A DNA stretch of 15,156 nucleotides, from positions 1-15,156 of the forward strand of contig JACPVB010000283.1 in assembly GCA_016191985.1 (NCBI GenBank), given 5' to 3'. How positions within the stretch are numbered: the first letter of the stretch is position 1; every line of letters starts with the position of its first letter. Source of the DNA: Chloroflexota bacterium. Lineage in GTDB: Bacteria; Chloroflexota; Anaerolineae; Anaerolineales; Villigracilaceae. Positions 1-7,056 of this stretch are shown here, in pieces. Under the pieces are notes generated by a model. It was not told the DNA's origin. It saw nothing but the letters and a program-made list of their open reading frames with translations, and searched no databases. Both the position numbers and the translations under genes were made by a program.

Positions 1-33
1 AAATTATGGTATATTCTGGTTAGGAGCAATGCC

Positions 34-711
34 ATGAATGAGCGAATCCTTATTATCGAAGATGACCAGGCTATTCTGAAATTGTTGCAGCGCGGTTTGG
101 CTTATGAAGGCTACACAGTGGACACTGCCATTGATGGGCGCATGGGTCTGATTGCGGCTCGCGATCACACACCCGATCTTGTGGTTTTGGATTGGATGCT
201 GCCCGGCATGGATGGCCTGGAAGTGTGCCACCGCCTGCGGACCGGCGGCTCGATCCCGATCCTGATGTTGACCGCGAAGGATACCGTGCAGGACCGCATT
301 CAGGGACTGGACGCAGGCGCGGACGATTACATGGTGAAGCCATTTAATTTGGATGAACTGCTTGCGCGTGTGCGCGCTTTGCTGCGCCGTACCCAGCCTG
401 AAAGAATCCCCGTTTTGAAATTTGCAGACCTTTCGCTAGATACCGGTTCGCGCCAGGCTTCACGTGGAAACCGTGTGGTGGCGCTGACCGCAAAGGAATA
501 CGAATTGCTTGAGTTATTCCTGCGCCACCCGAAACAGGTGCTCACCCGCGAAGTGATCTTTGACCGCGTATGGGGATATGATTTTGGCGGCGAGAGCAAC
601 GTGCTGGAAGTGTACATCCGTTACCTGCGCCAGAAACTGGAAGGCGACGGTGAGGCGAGGCTCATCCATACCGTGCGCGGTGTGGGGTACGTACTTCGGG
701 AAAATCCGTAA
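34..711 (+). CDS. OmpR/PhoB-family response regulator
   Basis: A 225-residue DNA-binding response regulator that would be phosphorylated by the histidine kinase encoded downstream and control transcription in the cytoplasm. The receiver domain (about residues 3-115) shows the acidic pair D10/D11, the phospho-acceptor D53 in VVLDWMLPGMDG, T80 and K102 in the VKPF motif. The C-terminal winged helix (about 125-223) has the typical LTAKEYELLELF and VWGYDF stretches and ends in HTVRGVGYVL, as in OmpR/PhoB regulators. Length is normal for the family. The start at 34 is supported by a Shine-Dalgarno AGGAG at 22-26; an ATG at 29 is out of frame. A TATATT at 10-15 could be the -10 box, with its -35 outside the window. 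A terminator follows directly (719-747). The regulated genes cannot be read from the sequence. Confidence 0.97.
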   Translation: MNERILIIEDDQAILKLLQRGLAYEGYTVDTAIDGRMGLIAARDHTPDLVVLDWMLPGMDGLEVCHRLRTGGSIPILMLTAKDTVQDRIQGLDAGADDYMVKPFNLDELLARVRALLRRTQPERIPVLKFADLSLDTGSRQASRGNRVVALTAKEYELLELFLRHPKQVLTREVIFDRVWGYDFGGESNVLEVYIRYLRQKLEGDGEARLIHTVRGVGYVLRENP

Positions 712-718
712 CGAATCG

Positions 719-747
719 AGCGGCAGGTATTCTGCCGCTTTTGTTTT
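719..747 (+). terminator. Intrinsic terminator between regulator and kinase
   Basis: Perfect 8-bp stem AGCGGCAG (719-726) / CTGCCGCT (732-739) with a 5-nt loop, followed by TTTTGTTTT. It starts 8 nt after the regulator stop codon, so it would end or reduce transcription before the histidine kinase gene. Confidence 0.85.
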
Positions 748-789
748 AATTCTCAGGTTGCCTTAAACTCACCCCGATAAACTCTTTTT

Positions 790-2157
790 ATGTCATTGCG
801 TTTGCGCCTTACGTTGTTATACACAACTTTCATGGGTGGAATTTTGCTTATCTTCGGCGCGGCGGTTTATATTCTCGTCAACGTGATCCTGCTCAATCAG
901 GTCGATACCATGCTGGAAGGCGTGGCGCGCGATATTACACAGGTTACCAAGGTCAACTCGGTGGGGGAGTTGAGTCTCATCAGCCTGCCTCCGTTGGATA
1001 TGACCTCGAATGCGTATGTGCAGGTCTGGGGACCGGATGGGCGGATCGTGGCGACATCTCCCAGCATTGGGACATTGATCAAACCCCTCGATCCAGTCGG
1101 GCTGACATCTGATACACCCATCTATGAAGATTCCTACCTGGACGGCGCCCATCTGCGGGTGTTGAGTGTCCCGCTTCGGTTAGGTGAACGTGTGATTGGG
1201 ACCTTGCAAGTGGGCGCTGGTTTGGCCGTTGTGGATGCCACGCGCGGCAACCTGCTTTCGACCATGGTTGTGATTTCGGTGGTAGCGGTTTTATTGGCGG
1301 CAATCGGTTCATGGGTGGTGCTGGGGCGTGCGTTATCCCCACTTGAATCCATCACCGAAACAGTGGACCAGATCAACCGCGCCGATGATCTTTCGCGGCG
1401 CATCCCCTACCAGGATGAGACGGATGATGAGATCGGCGAGATGGTGGTTTCATTCAATCAGACTCTTGAACGTTTGGAATCTCTGTTTACTTCACAGCAG
1501 CGTTTTCTGGCGGATGTCAGCCACGAACTGCGCACGCCGTTGACGGTCATCAAAGGCAATGTGGATCTGATGCGCCGCATCAAGGAAGCGGACGAAGAGT
1601 CCCTAAGCAGTATCGACCAGGAAGCAGGCAGGCTCACTCGTTTGGTGGGCGGGCTGCTCATGCTGGCACAAGCGGAATCTGGCAAGCTCACTCTTAATTT
1701 TGCGCCCGTGGAATTGGATCTTTTGTTGACCGAGGTCTTTACCGAGATGCGTGTATTGGCAGGCAGTAAAGTGCATGTGCATCTCAATGATATTGATCAG
1801 GTGATGGTCAAAGGAGACCGTGACAGATTGAAGCAGGTTTTCCTGAATCTGATTGCAAACGCGATTCAATATACGCCACCGGGCGGGGATATCTTCCTGA
1901 GCATGTCAAAGCTGGGCGATCAGGCACGCATCATCGTTCGGGACACCGGGCCGGGCATCCCCGCCGAGGACTTGCCCCACATCTTCGACCGTTTCTATCG
2001 CGCGGAGAAATCGCGCACGCGTTCAAAGACCAGCGGCTTTGGGCTGGGACTGTCCATTGCGAATTGGATTGTGGATCACCACGGCGGACAGATCAAGGTG
2101 GAGTCAAAAGAGGGGAAGGGGACCACGTTCGTGATTTGGCTGGGGATATTGAAGTAG
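790..2157 (+). CDS. Membrane sensor histidine kinase (HAMP, HisKA, HATPase_c)
   Basis: A 455-residue sensor kinase and presumed partner of the upstream response regulator. Transmembrane helix 1 is at about residues 8-34, followed by an extracytoplasmic sensor region (about 36-155) with no motif I recognise, and helix 2 at about 157-178. A HAMP linker follows (about 179-233), then the HisKA dimerisation helix with the phospho-acceptor H245 in DVSHELRTPL. The ATP-binding domain has N357 in the N-box (NLIANAIQYTP), the G1 box DTGPGI (385-390), an F-box around FDRFYR (399-404) and the G2 box GFGLGL (416-421). All catalytic boxes are intact. There is no Shine-Dalgarno before ATG 790; a -10-like TAAACT lies at 778-783, 6 nt upstream, which would give a leaderless mRNA. 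No good -35 is visible, so read-through of the preceding terminator is the other possibility. The signal sensed is unknown. Confidence 0.96.
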   Translation: MSLRLRLTLLYTTFMGGILLIFGAAVYILVNVILLNQVDTMLEGVARDITQVTKVNSVGELSLISLPPLDMTSNAYVQVWGPDGRIVATSPSIGTLIKPLDPVGLTSDTPIYEDSYLDGAHLRVLSVPLRLGERVIGTLQVGAGLAVVDATRGNLLSTMVVISVVAVLLAAIGSWVVLGRALSPLESITETVDQINRADDLSRRIPYQDETDDEIGEMVVSFNQTLERLESLFTSQQRFLADVSHELRTPLTVIKGNVDLMRRIKEADEESLSSIDQEAGRLTRLVGGLLMLAQAESGKLTLNFAPVELDLLLTEVFTEMRVLAGSKVHVHLNDIDQVMVKGDRDRLKQVFLNLIANAIQYTPPGGDIFLSMSKLGDQARIIVRDTGPGIPAEDLPHIFDRFYRAEKSRTRSKTSGFGLGLSIANWIVDHHGGQIKVESKEGKGTTFVIWLGILK

Positions 2158-2167
2158 GGATAGGGCT

Positions 2168-2203
2168 CACTTGCACCGCACTGCGTTCGGTGCAGTGCAG
2201 GTG
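2168..2203. repeat. Long imperfect hairpin in the convergent spacer
   Basis: Inverted repeat of about 16 bp with one mismatch, two G-T pairs and a 4-nt loop (CACTTGCACCGCACTG pairing with the segment ending TGCAGTGCAGGTG). It sits between the convergent kinase and lytic transglycosylase genes. It has no T-run, so it looks like a dispersed palindromic repeat or processing hairpin more than a classic terminator. The following 2204-2256 also holds weak inverted repeats (CTGTA/TACAG and GGGC/GCCC). Confidence 0.6.
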
Positions 2204-2256
2204 TGCCCCTGTCCTAAATCAAAAGGGCGACTGTAAAAGCTGCCCCTACAGCACCC

Positions 2257-2988
2257 CTATGGCAGGCCCAGGCGTTGATGCGCCTGCCTGCAAAGGCTGA
2301 CGCCGTAATGTGAGTACCAATTGTTTAAAGCATCACTTGAAGTTGCGCCATTGACTGCATCATAATAAATAGGTGCGCCGTATTGCACGTAGCGTTTCGT
2401 CTGTGCGGACCAATTCCATTCAGCGCGCTGGATGATGCTGATGCCGCCGTTGTAGCCAGCCATGGCGAGGCGTGCATCTCCGTTTGCGGCTGTGAGCGAG
2501 CGGACGAGGTAGGCGAGTCCGCGGGCGGCGTTGGTATTTGGGTTGTAGGGATTGTCGGTCGTGTAAAAATGAAACGGCATCACCTGAAAGAGTCCCATGG
2601 CGCCGGCGCTGGATACCGCGCGCGGGTCCCCACAGGATTCGATCTGCATGATGGTGGCAACCAGGTTTGGGTTAAGACTCGAAGCGGCCGCCCATTCAGA
2701 GATAGAGTCAGCCCAATGTTGGACTTCCATTCTAAAGATGGGGGAAATGCCCGTTGAAGTGGAATCGGGCGGGACATCCACAGGAAGGGCTGCAACGGCA
2801 AGTGAATCTGCAGGGGGGAGTTGCGTTGTCGGGATGGGGTTGGTTTTCCAGGCAAGGGAGGCGAGGACAGCACTGACAAAGATGACGGTGAGCGGCACGA
2901 TGGTAAAACCGGAAAAACAGCCGCTCCCTTGTTCATAATGGGTGGCGGCTGTTTGCCGAACTGTTTTATTGGAGCGAGCGCGGGGCAT
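2257..2988 (-). CDS. Membrane-anchored lytic transglycosylase (SLT domain)
   Basis: A 243-residue protein predicted to cleave the MurNAc-GlcNAc bond of peptidoglycan outside the membrane. A short basic N-terminus is followed by one hydrophobic helix (about residues 28-47, signal anchor), a Pro/Ser-rich spacer (about 48-85) and a C-terminal SLT/goose-lysozyme-like domain (about 92-240). The family motifs are visible: MQIESCGDP with the catalytic glutamate E117, GLFQVMP (132-138) and AGYNGG (177-182). The start at 2988 is preferred over the one at 3084 because the upstream extension runs into a palindromic repeat (3058-3100), and because a purine-rich stretch (AGAGAAAA) precedes 2988. It lies downstream of the unknown membrane protein on the same strand and could be co-transcribed with it. 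Housekeeping wall turnover or a role with that neighbour are both possible. Confidence 0.9.
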   Translation of the reverse strand: MPRARSNKTVRQTAATHYEQGSGCFSGFTIVPLTVIFVSAVLASLAWKTNPIPTTQLPPADSLAVAALPVDVPPDSTSTGISPIFRMEVQHWADSISEWAAASSLNPNLVATIMQIESCGDPRAVSSAGAMGLFQVMPFHFYTTDNPYNPNTNAARGLAYLVRSLTAANGDARLAMAGYNGGISIIQRAEWNWSAQTKRYVQYGAPIYYDAVNGATSSDALNNWYSHYGVSLCRQAHQRLGLP

Positions 2989-3057
2989 GGAAATTTTCTC
3001 TTTTCTGGGTCGTCTAAAGGACCCGGGCTCGAAATGAGTTTTATGAAGTTGTAAATG

Positions 3058-3100
3058 TGGTCTCGATACGAGCAAGAAGATCACTTGCTCTACTCGACCA
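3058..3100 (-). repeat. Palindromic element family C, intergenic copy
   Basis: 43-bp element with ends TGGTC/GACCA and an inner 7-bp stem GAGCAAG/CTTGCTC. Read on the minus strand it begins TGGTCGAGTAG and ends GTATCGAGACCA, the same ends as the elements at 12045-12087 and 13200-13243 inside the heparinase-like gene. Here it is non-coding, between the two minus-strand genes. Confidence 0.8.
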
Positions 3101-3112
3101 GCAGCAGTTTAC

Positions 3113-3970
3113 TTACGCGTCGTAGCGTCGGTCTCCGTTTTCGGAATTATTGCGCGCTTCATACGAGACGGGGTGATAGGTTGGTTCAGGCGGAATGAAC
3201 GAAGACTGTTGGGATGAGACGGGCTTGGGCGCTGGGCGGAAGTTGGTTGTGGAGTTTGCGGGGCGGCTGATTTGTGATGCGGGCCGTAGAATGGGTTGAT
3301 TTACAGGTTGATTAACAGCCGGTCGTTGCGGTTGAGCCTGATAGGATGAAGCCGGGCGGGATTGCGGGGCATTGTAGGTTGGGCGCGGCGCTTGATATTG
3401 AGGCTTCTGATATTGTGATTGGCTCTGATGAGTTTGTGCAGTTGTGAAGAGACGGTCACCGGCGAGGGAGAATGTGCCGATGATCAGCAAACGTACCAGC
3501 CAGACCATGACGGCCACAAAAACGGGGACAGCTTTGGTAAGGGTGGCTGCGCTTAACACAGCGCTGGATTGCAGGTTGCCATTGTTGACGATGGCAACTG
3601 ATACGCCCCACCAGGTGAGGGTTGCGTTGAAGCCTGCTGCCAAAACCCACGCGCCAAATAGATAATAAACTTCAGCGGGTTCGTCACGGCCCTGCTCCGG
3701 GGTGAAGATGCGGGCGATACCTGCAAAGTCGATGCCGCAGAAGGCAATGGCGAGGATGGTGGACCAGCGCAAGCCTGCGAACTTCAGGTCGCCAAGCATA
3801 TCGTGCAGAGCATATTGGGTGGTGCTGAAGTTAAAAACTTCAAAAGCGAGCAGCGCGCCAATGATCATTGCGCCCCAGGCCGCACCACGGTTGAATTTTC
3901 GATTATGGACGAGGCTGTTCCACAAATTCCTCAGCCCATCTCCGAGTGGATTACGACGGTATGTGCTCAT
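3113..3970 (-). CDS. Unrecognised four-helix membrane protein with Q/P-rich tail
   Basis: A 285-residue protein that I do not recognise. The N-terminus (1-28) is basic and cytoplasmic in character. Four hydrophobic segments follow at about 30-47, 69-88, 103-123 and 147-169. The last ~110 residues are low-complexity and probably disordered, rich in Gln, Pro, Ser and Asn, with repeated Q-Y/Q-P-A-P patterns. The start at 3970 is well supported: GGAGGT lies directly upstream, preceded by a strong promoter (4005-4033) containing a LexA-box-like palindrome. It may share its transcript with the lytic transglycosylase gene, separated by a repeat-bearing spacer of about 120 bp. An envelope scaffold or a stress-induced membrane protein are guesses only. 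Confidence 0.8.
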   Translation of the reverse strand: MSTYRRNPLGDGLRNLWNSLVHNRKFNRGAAWGAMIIGALLAFEVFNFSTTQYALHDMLGDLKFAGLRWSTILAIAFCGIDFAGIARIFTPEQGRDEPAEVYYLFGAWVLAAGFNATLTWWGVSVAIVNNGNLQSSAVLSAATLTKAVPVFVAVMVWLVRLLIIGTFSLAGDRLFTTAQTHQSQSQYQKPQYQAPRPTYNAPQSRPASSYQAQPQRPAVNQPVNQPILRPASQISRPANSTTNFRPAPKPVSSQQSSFIPPEPTYHPVSYEARNNSENGDRRYDA

Positions 3971-4004
3971 TTCGACCTCCTTGTCGATTGGATGGATAGC
4001 GCGA

Positions 4005-4033
4005 ATTTTAGAACAGTTGTTCTATATTGTCAA
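4005..4033 (-). promoter_or_regulatory. Strong sigma-70-type promoter of the membrane-protein gene
   Basis: Read on the minus strand: -35 TTGACA (4028-4033, perfect consensus), a 17-bp spacer, and -10 TAAAAT (4005-4010). It lies 34 bp upstream of the start codon at 3970, with a good Shine-Dalgarno between. This is the best-formed promoter in the window. Confidence 0.8.
4010..4023. promoter_or_regulatory. LexA (SOS)-box-like operator palindrome
   Basis: AGAACAGTTGTTCT contains GAAC-N4-GTTC with matching outer A/T bases. It occupies part of the spacer and touches the -10 of the promoter at 4005-4033, where a bound repressor would block transcription. GAAC-N4-GTTC is the core of the LexA/DinR box in Firmicutes and Actinobacteria; whether the LexA of this organism uses it is unknown. 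Confidence 0.5.
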
Positions 4034-4084
4034 GATGTTTATTAGAATGGGTGTGCTAAAAATTTGTAGATGAGATGCTCCCTT

Positions 4085-4133
4085 CGCCGTCCTCGGCAAA
4101 GGATTTACTCGCAGAACGCCGCCGAGGACGGCG
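4085..4133. repeat. 13-bp inverted repeat (palindromic element, family D)
   Basis: Arms CGCCGTCCTCGGC (4085-4097) and GCCGAGGACGGCG (4121-4133) are perfectly complementary around a 23-nt loop. The element lies in the divergent spacer upstream of the glycosyltransferase and has no T-run. It looks like another dispersed palindromic repeat; no second copy is in the window. Confidence 0.65.
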
Positions 4134-4176
4134 GCTTGAGCCAAACTACCATCCACAGTCCACCCACCCGCCCCAA

Positions 4177-4185
4177 TGCTATAAT
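4177..4185 (+). promoter_or_regulatory. Extended -10 promoter, leaderless type
   Basis: TGCTATAAT is a perfect extended -10 (TGn plus TATAAT). It ends 9 nt before the ATG at 4195, so transcription would begin at or within a few bases of the start codon. There is no Shine-Dalgarno and no clear -35, which extended -10 promoters can do without. Confidence 0.65.
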
Positions 4186-4194
4186 TCCCATCGC

Positions 4195-5415
4195 ATGAAA
4201 ATCCTATTGATCAATCAAGTCTTTGTTTCGCCCGAAGAGCCGGGGCATACACGCCATTTCGAGATGGCGAAATTTTTGCAAACGCGGGGGCATGAACTTG
4301 TCATTGTCGCCAGTGACCTGAATTATCAAACCGGTCAACGCACCGTGGAGCGGCGCGGGTTATATGCTGAACAAAACTTTGAAGGCATCCGAGTTTTGCG
4401 TTCGTATATGGTTCCAGCCATTCATCGCAGTTACTTCTGGCGCGTGATCGCGTTCTTTAGTTTTATGTTCAGCTCCATTTGGACGGCCCTGCGCGTCAAA
4501 GACGTGGACCTGGTAATGGGCACCACGCCGCCGATCTTTCAGGCGGTTTCAGCGTTGGTCGTTGCGGCTTTGCGTGGCAAACCGTTCCTGCTTGAAGTGC
4601 GCGACCTGTGGCCCGAGTTTGGCATCAGCATGGGCGTTTTAAAAAATCCGCTCATTATTTCACTCTCACGCTGGCTGGAAAGATTTTTGTACAAACGTGC
4701 GAATCATATTTTAGTAAACTCGCCCGCGTATCGCGATTACATGCTCGCCAAAGGCGTACCCGAAAACAAGGTGACTTACATTGCTTATGGCACAGATATC
4801 GATATGTTCAACCCGTCCATTGACGGTTCCTCCATTCGCAAAGAACTCGGTTTGGACGATAAATTCGTGGTCTTGTATGCGGGCGCGCTCGGCCAGGCCA
4901 ACGACATCGACACGCTCTTGCGCGCGGCGGAGCGGCTGAACCAATACGACAAAATTCATTTTGTCGTATTTGGCGATGGCAAAGAACGCACGCGCCTCGA
5001 ATCCAAAGCGCATCGCATGAATTTACAAAATGTCATTTTCGCAGGCACGCGCCCCAAAAAGGATATGCCGCTCATTATCGCTTCGGCAAATGCCTGTCTT
5101 GCAATTCTTCAAGATATTCCCGCTTTCCGTACCACCTACCCAAACAAAGTCTTCGACTACATGGCAGCAGGACGTGCCAGCATCATCGTCATTGACGGTA
5201 TTACGCGCGAGTTGATCGAGTCGTCGAACGGCGGCGTGTACGTCCACCCTGCGGACGATGCGATGCTCGCACAAAAAATTCTTGAACTCGCTCAAAGCCC
5301 CGCGCAGGTCAAACAGATGGGCGCGAACGCGCGTGAGTATCTTGTCAAGAATTTAGATAGGCGTGATAAGTTAAATGAAACGCTTGGTTTGCTGGAAAAT
5401 TTAGTAAAGAAATAA
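4195..5415 (+). CDS. Family 4 glycosyltransferase (WbuB-like)
   Basis: A 406-residue GT-B glycosyltransferase expected to add a sugar from a nucleotide-sugar donor to a lipid-linked oligosaccharide at the inner face of the membrane. The N-terminal acceptor domain starts MKILLINQVFVSPEEPGHTRHFEMA and carries EVRDLWPE (134-141), typical of WbuB-like enzymes. The C-terminal donor domain has VLYAGALGQANDIDTLL (227-243), VVFGDG (257-262) and PNKVFDYMAAGR (316-327), the equivalent of the GT4 E-x7-E region. The start at 4195 is chosen over the upstream one at 4075 because the extra 40 codons cross a palindromic repeat and the promoter. A repeat element begins immediately after the stop, and the SDR gene follows on the same strand. 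WbuB proper transfers L-FucNAc; substrate here is not determined. Confidence 0.94.
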   Translation: MKILLINQVFVSPEEPGHTRHFEMAKFLQTRGHELVIVASDLNYQTGQRTVERRGLYAEQNFEGIRVLRSYMVPAIHRSYFWRVIAFFSFMFSSIWTALRVKDVDLVMGTTPPIFQAVSALVVAALRGKPFLLEVRDLWPEFGISMGVLKNPLIISLSRWLERFLYKRANHILVNSPAYRDYMLAKGVPENKVTYIAYGTDIDMFNPSIDGSSIRKELGLDDKFVVLYAGALGQANDIDTLLRAAERLNQYDKIHFVVFGDGKERTRLESKAHRMNLQNVIFAGTRPKKDMPLIIASANACLAILQDIPAFRTTYPNKVFDYMAAGRASIIVIDGITRELIESSNGGVYVHPADDAMLAQKILELAQSPAQVKQMGANAREYLVKNLDRRDKLNETLGLLENLVKK

Positions 5416-5485
5416 TGTCATGCTGAGCGTAGCGAAGCATCTCTACGATTATCTATGAGACTCTTCGACGGCGCTCAGAGTGACA
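5416..5485 (+). repeat. Palindromic element family A, intergenic copy
   Basis: About 70 bp running from TGTCATGCTGAGCG to CGCTCAGAGTGACA, with inner matching parts CGAAG/CTTCG and TCTC/GAGA. It begins on the base after the glycosyltransferase stop codon and ends 14 bp before the SDR start codon, filling nearly the whole spacer. Related copies are at 7239-7309 and, inside a coding region, 12180-12262. Confidence 0.8.
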
Positions 5486-5499
5486 ATCTCCAGGAGTCT

Positions 5500-6363
5500 A
5501 TGAAAGTTCTAGTCACAGGCGCAACGGGATTTACAGGTTCGCGCGTCGTTCCCCTGCTATTGGAAAATGGATACCAGGTCCGCTGTTTGAGTCGCGAGAC
5601 AAGTGACCGCTCGCCTCTTTCCCCGCTCCAAGTTGAGTGGGCAACTGGAGATTTATCCCACGCTGATTCATTGACCTCCGCCCTGCGCGGCATGGACGCC
5701 CTCGTCAACATCGCCTCCCTCGGCTTCGGTCATGCGGACAATATCATCGCGTCCGCAAAAGCAGCAGGCATCAAACGCGCAATCTTCATCAGCACCACCG
5801 CCATCTTCACCCAGTTGAACGCGGGCAGTAAATCCGTCCGCCTCGCCGCAGAGACCACCATCCAATCCAGCGGACTGGACTTCACCATCCTGCGCCCGAC
5901 CATGATCTACGGCAGTCCGCGTGACCGCAACATGTGGCGGCTGATTCGCTTGCTTCGCATTTCACCCGTCATGCCCATCTTCGGGGATGGCCAGTCCCTC
6001 CAGCAGCCCATCTTCGTGGACGATGTTGCCCAAGCCGTGCTCCGCTCCCTGCAAACGGACGTAACCATCGGCAAAAGCTACAACATCGCAGGCAAAGACC
6101 CGCTCACCTACACCCAGGTCATCGACACGGTGGCGGCGACTCTCGGTAAACGTGTCTGGAAACTGCACCTGCCCTTCATGCCCATTGTCCACATACTGCA
6201 ATTCACCGAACATCTGCGCCTTCATTTACCCATCAAAGCCGAACAGGTGCTAAGACTCAACGAGGACAAGGCATTCTCCTACGAAGAAGCGGGAAGCGAC
6301 TTTGGCTTTAGTCCACGGGGATTTGAGGAGGGGATTAAGGCGGAAGTAGCTACGCTAAAATAA
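5500..6363 (+). CDS. Atypical SDR, NAD-dependent epimerase/dehydratase family
   Basis: A 287-residue Rossmann-fold protein, probably acting on a nucleotide sugar in the polysaccharide pathway. The N-terminus is the classic nucleotide-binding VTGATGFTGS (5-14). A GDL turn is at 50-52, ISTTAIF at 97-103 corresponds to the active-site serine/threonine strand, LRPTMIYG (131-138) is the usual substrate-side motif, and IFVDDVA (171-177) and YNIAG (194-198) are typical of extended SDRs. The Tyr-x3-Lys catalytic pair is not visible at its usual place (there is F103 and no Tyr), so this belongs to the atypical SDRs and its reaction is uncertain. The start at 5500 is preferred (CAGGAG just upstream); the longer frame from 5455 reads through repeat A. 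It follows the glycosyltransferase and is closed by a strong terminator. Confidence 0.88.
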   Translation: MKVLVTGATGFTGSRVVPLLLENGYQVRCLSRETSDRSPLSPLQVEWATGDLSHADSLTSALRGMDALVNIASLGFGHADNIIASAKAAGIKRAIFISTTAIFTQLNAGSKSVRLAAETTIQSSGLDFTILRPTMIYGSPRDRNMWRLIRLLRISPVMPIFGDGQSLQQPIFVDDVAQAVLRSLQTDVTIGKSYNIAGKDPLTYTQVIDTVAATLGKRVWKLHLPFMPIVHILQFTEHLRLHLPIKAEQVLRLNEDKAFSYEEAGSDFGFSPRGFEEGIKAEVATLK

Positions 6364-6393
6364 AAAACTCGGAGACTTTCATCTCCGAGTTTT
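6364..6393. terminator. Bidirectional intrinsic terminator
   Basis: Perfect 12-bp stem AAAACTCGGAGA (6364-6375) / TCTCCGAGTTTT (6382-6393) with a 6-nt loop. T-runs are present on both strands. It serves the SDR gene (stop at 6363) and the convergent antitoxin gene (end at 6407). Confidence 0.9.
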
Positions 6394-6406
6394 ACTTTCA
6401 GGCAAT

Positions 6407-6796
6407 TTAATTTTGTTCTTCATATACATCATCCAGCGACACATGTAGTGCTTTCGCGACTGCGGATAGGATATCTGTTGTACCTTTGCGCTTTCCAGTT
6501 TCGATCTGAGAGAGATACGGTTTGCTGATTCCTACCGCATCCGCGAGTTGCTGTTGGGTTAACTTACGATATTCCCGCCAAACCTTAATGGGATTCTCAC
6601 CGTCCAAAATGGCATAAACCACCTCAGAAGGGATCAATTCCTCCTCGCCGTTTGCAACTGCCGCACTGAGTCTATCGAAGTCGCGGACATCTTCAAGTAG
6701 TTCCGCCTGTTCGATGAGTTCAATATATTCAGCGTAGGGGATCACAGCCCATTCAGGCTTGCCGTCTCGTTCGATGATTTGGATATCTTCTTTCAT
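6407..6796 (-). CDS. Antitoxin with Phd-like N-terminus and XRE helix-turn-helix
   Basis: A 129-residue protein, second gene of a toxin-antitoxin pair. Residues 1-45 (ending in IPYAEYIELIEQAELLEDVRD) resemble the Phd/YefM dimerisation region. Residues about 71-125 form an XRE/Cro helix-turn-helix with LTQQQLADAVGISKPYLSQIE and ETGKRKG. Its likely roles are binding and neutralising the toxin and, through the HTH, repressing its own operon at the palindrome at 7059-7075. Its ATG overlaps the toxin stop codon by 4 nt (ATGA at 6793-6796), so the two are translationally coupled. Toxin-first order is that of higBA/relBE-like systems with HTH antitoxins. It shares the terminator at 6364-6393. Confidence 0.92.
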   Translation of the reverse strand: MKEDIQIIERDGKPEWAVIPYAEYIELIEQAELLEDVRDFDRLSAAVANGEEELIPSEVVYAILDGENPIKVWREYRKLTQQQLADAVGISKPYLSQIETGKRKGTTDILSAVAKALHVSLDDVYEEQN

Positions 6797-7050
6797 TTGT
6801 AAACCTCTCCGCGTGAAGCAACCTTCAACACAATAATAACCAGTTGCTCATTCACTACTTTATAAATAACTCGCCAATCTCCAATTCGCAGACGATAGCC
6901 TTCCCTGCCTTGTAATTTTTTTGCATTCGGATGGTTTGCAAAAGGATCGGCGGCAATGACGTCCAGCTTCTCATGAATCAACTTTGCAGTGTTGCGCGGC
7001 ATCTTTAGCAGTGACTTCTCGGCTTCTTTGGTGTAGGAGATTTTGAACAC
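6793..7050 (-). CDS. RelE/ParE-superfamily toxin
   Basis: An 85-residue toxin of the RelE/ParE fold, predicted to be a ribosome-dependent mRNA interferase, although the ParE (gyrase) branch cannot be excluded by eye. Visible features are the N-terminal KISYTKEAEKSLLKMP helix segment, the central KKLQGREGYRLRIGDWRVIY with conserved arginines, and the C-terminal SRGEVYK, where RelE-type toxins carry R-x-x-x-Y. The start is a GTG at 7048-7050, with no Shine-Dalgarno but a -10 box 6 nt upstream, so the transcript is probably leaderless. The partner antitoxin follows with a 4-nt overlap. Confidence 0.93.
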   Translation of the reverse strand: MFKISYTKEAEKSLLKMPRNTAKLIHEKLDVIAADPFANHPNAKKLQGREGYRLRIGDWRVIYKVVNEQLVIIVLKVASRGEVYK

Positions 7051-7056
7051 GTTGCA

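Noticed and set aside
4075..4194. Upstream extension of the glycosyltransferase frame
   Set aside because: It crosses the 13-bp palindrome and the extended -10 TGCTATAAT; the family-typical start MKILLINQ is at 4195.
5455..5499. Upstream extension of the epimerase frame
   Set aside because: These codons lie mostly in repeat A (5416-5485); the Rossmann start MKVLVTGATGF at 5500 has an RBS.
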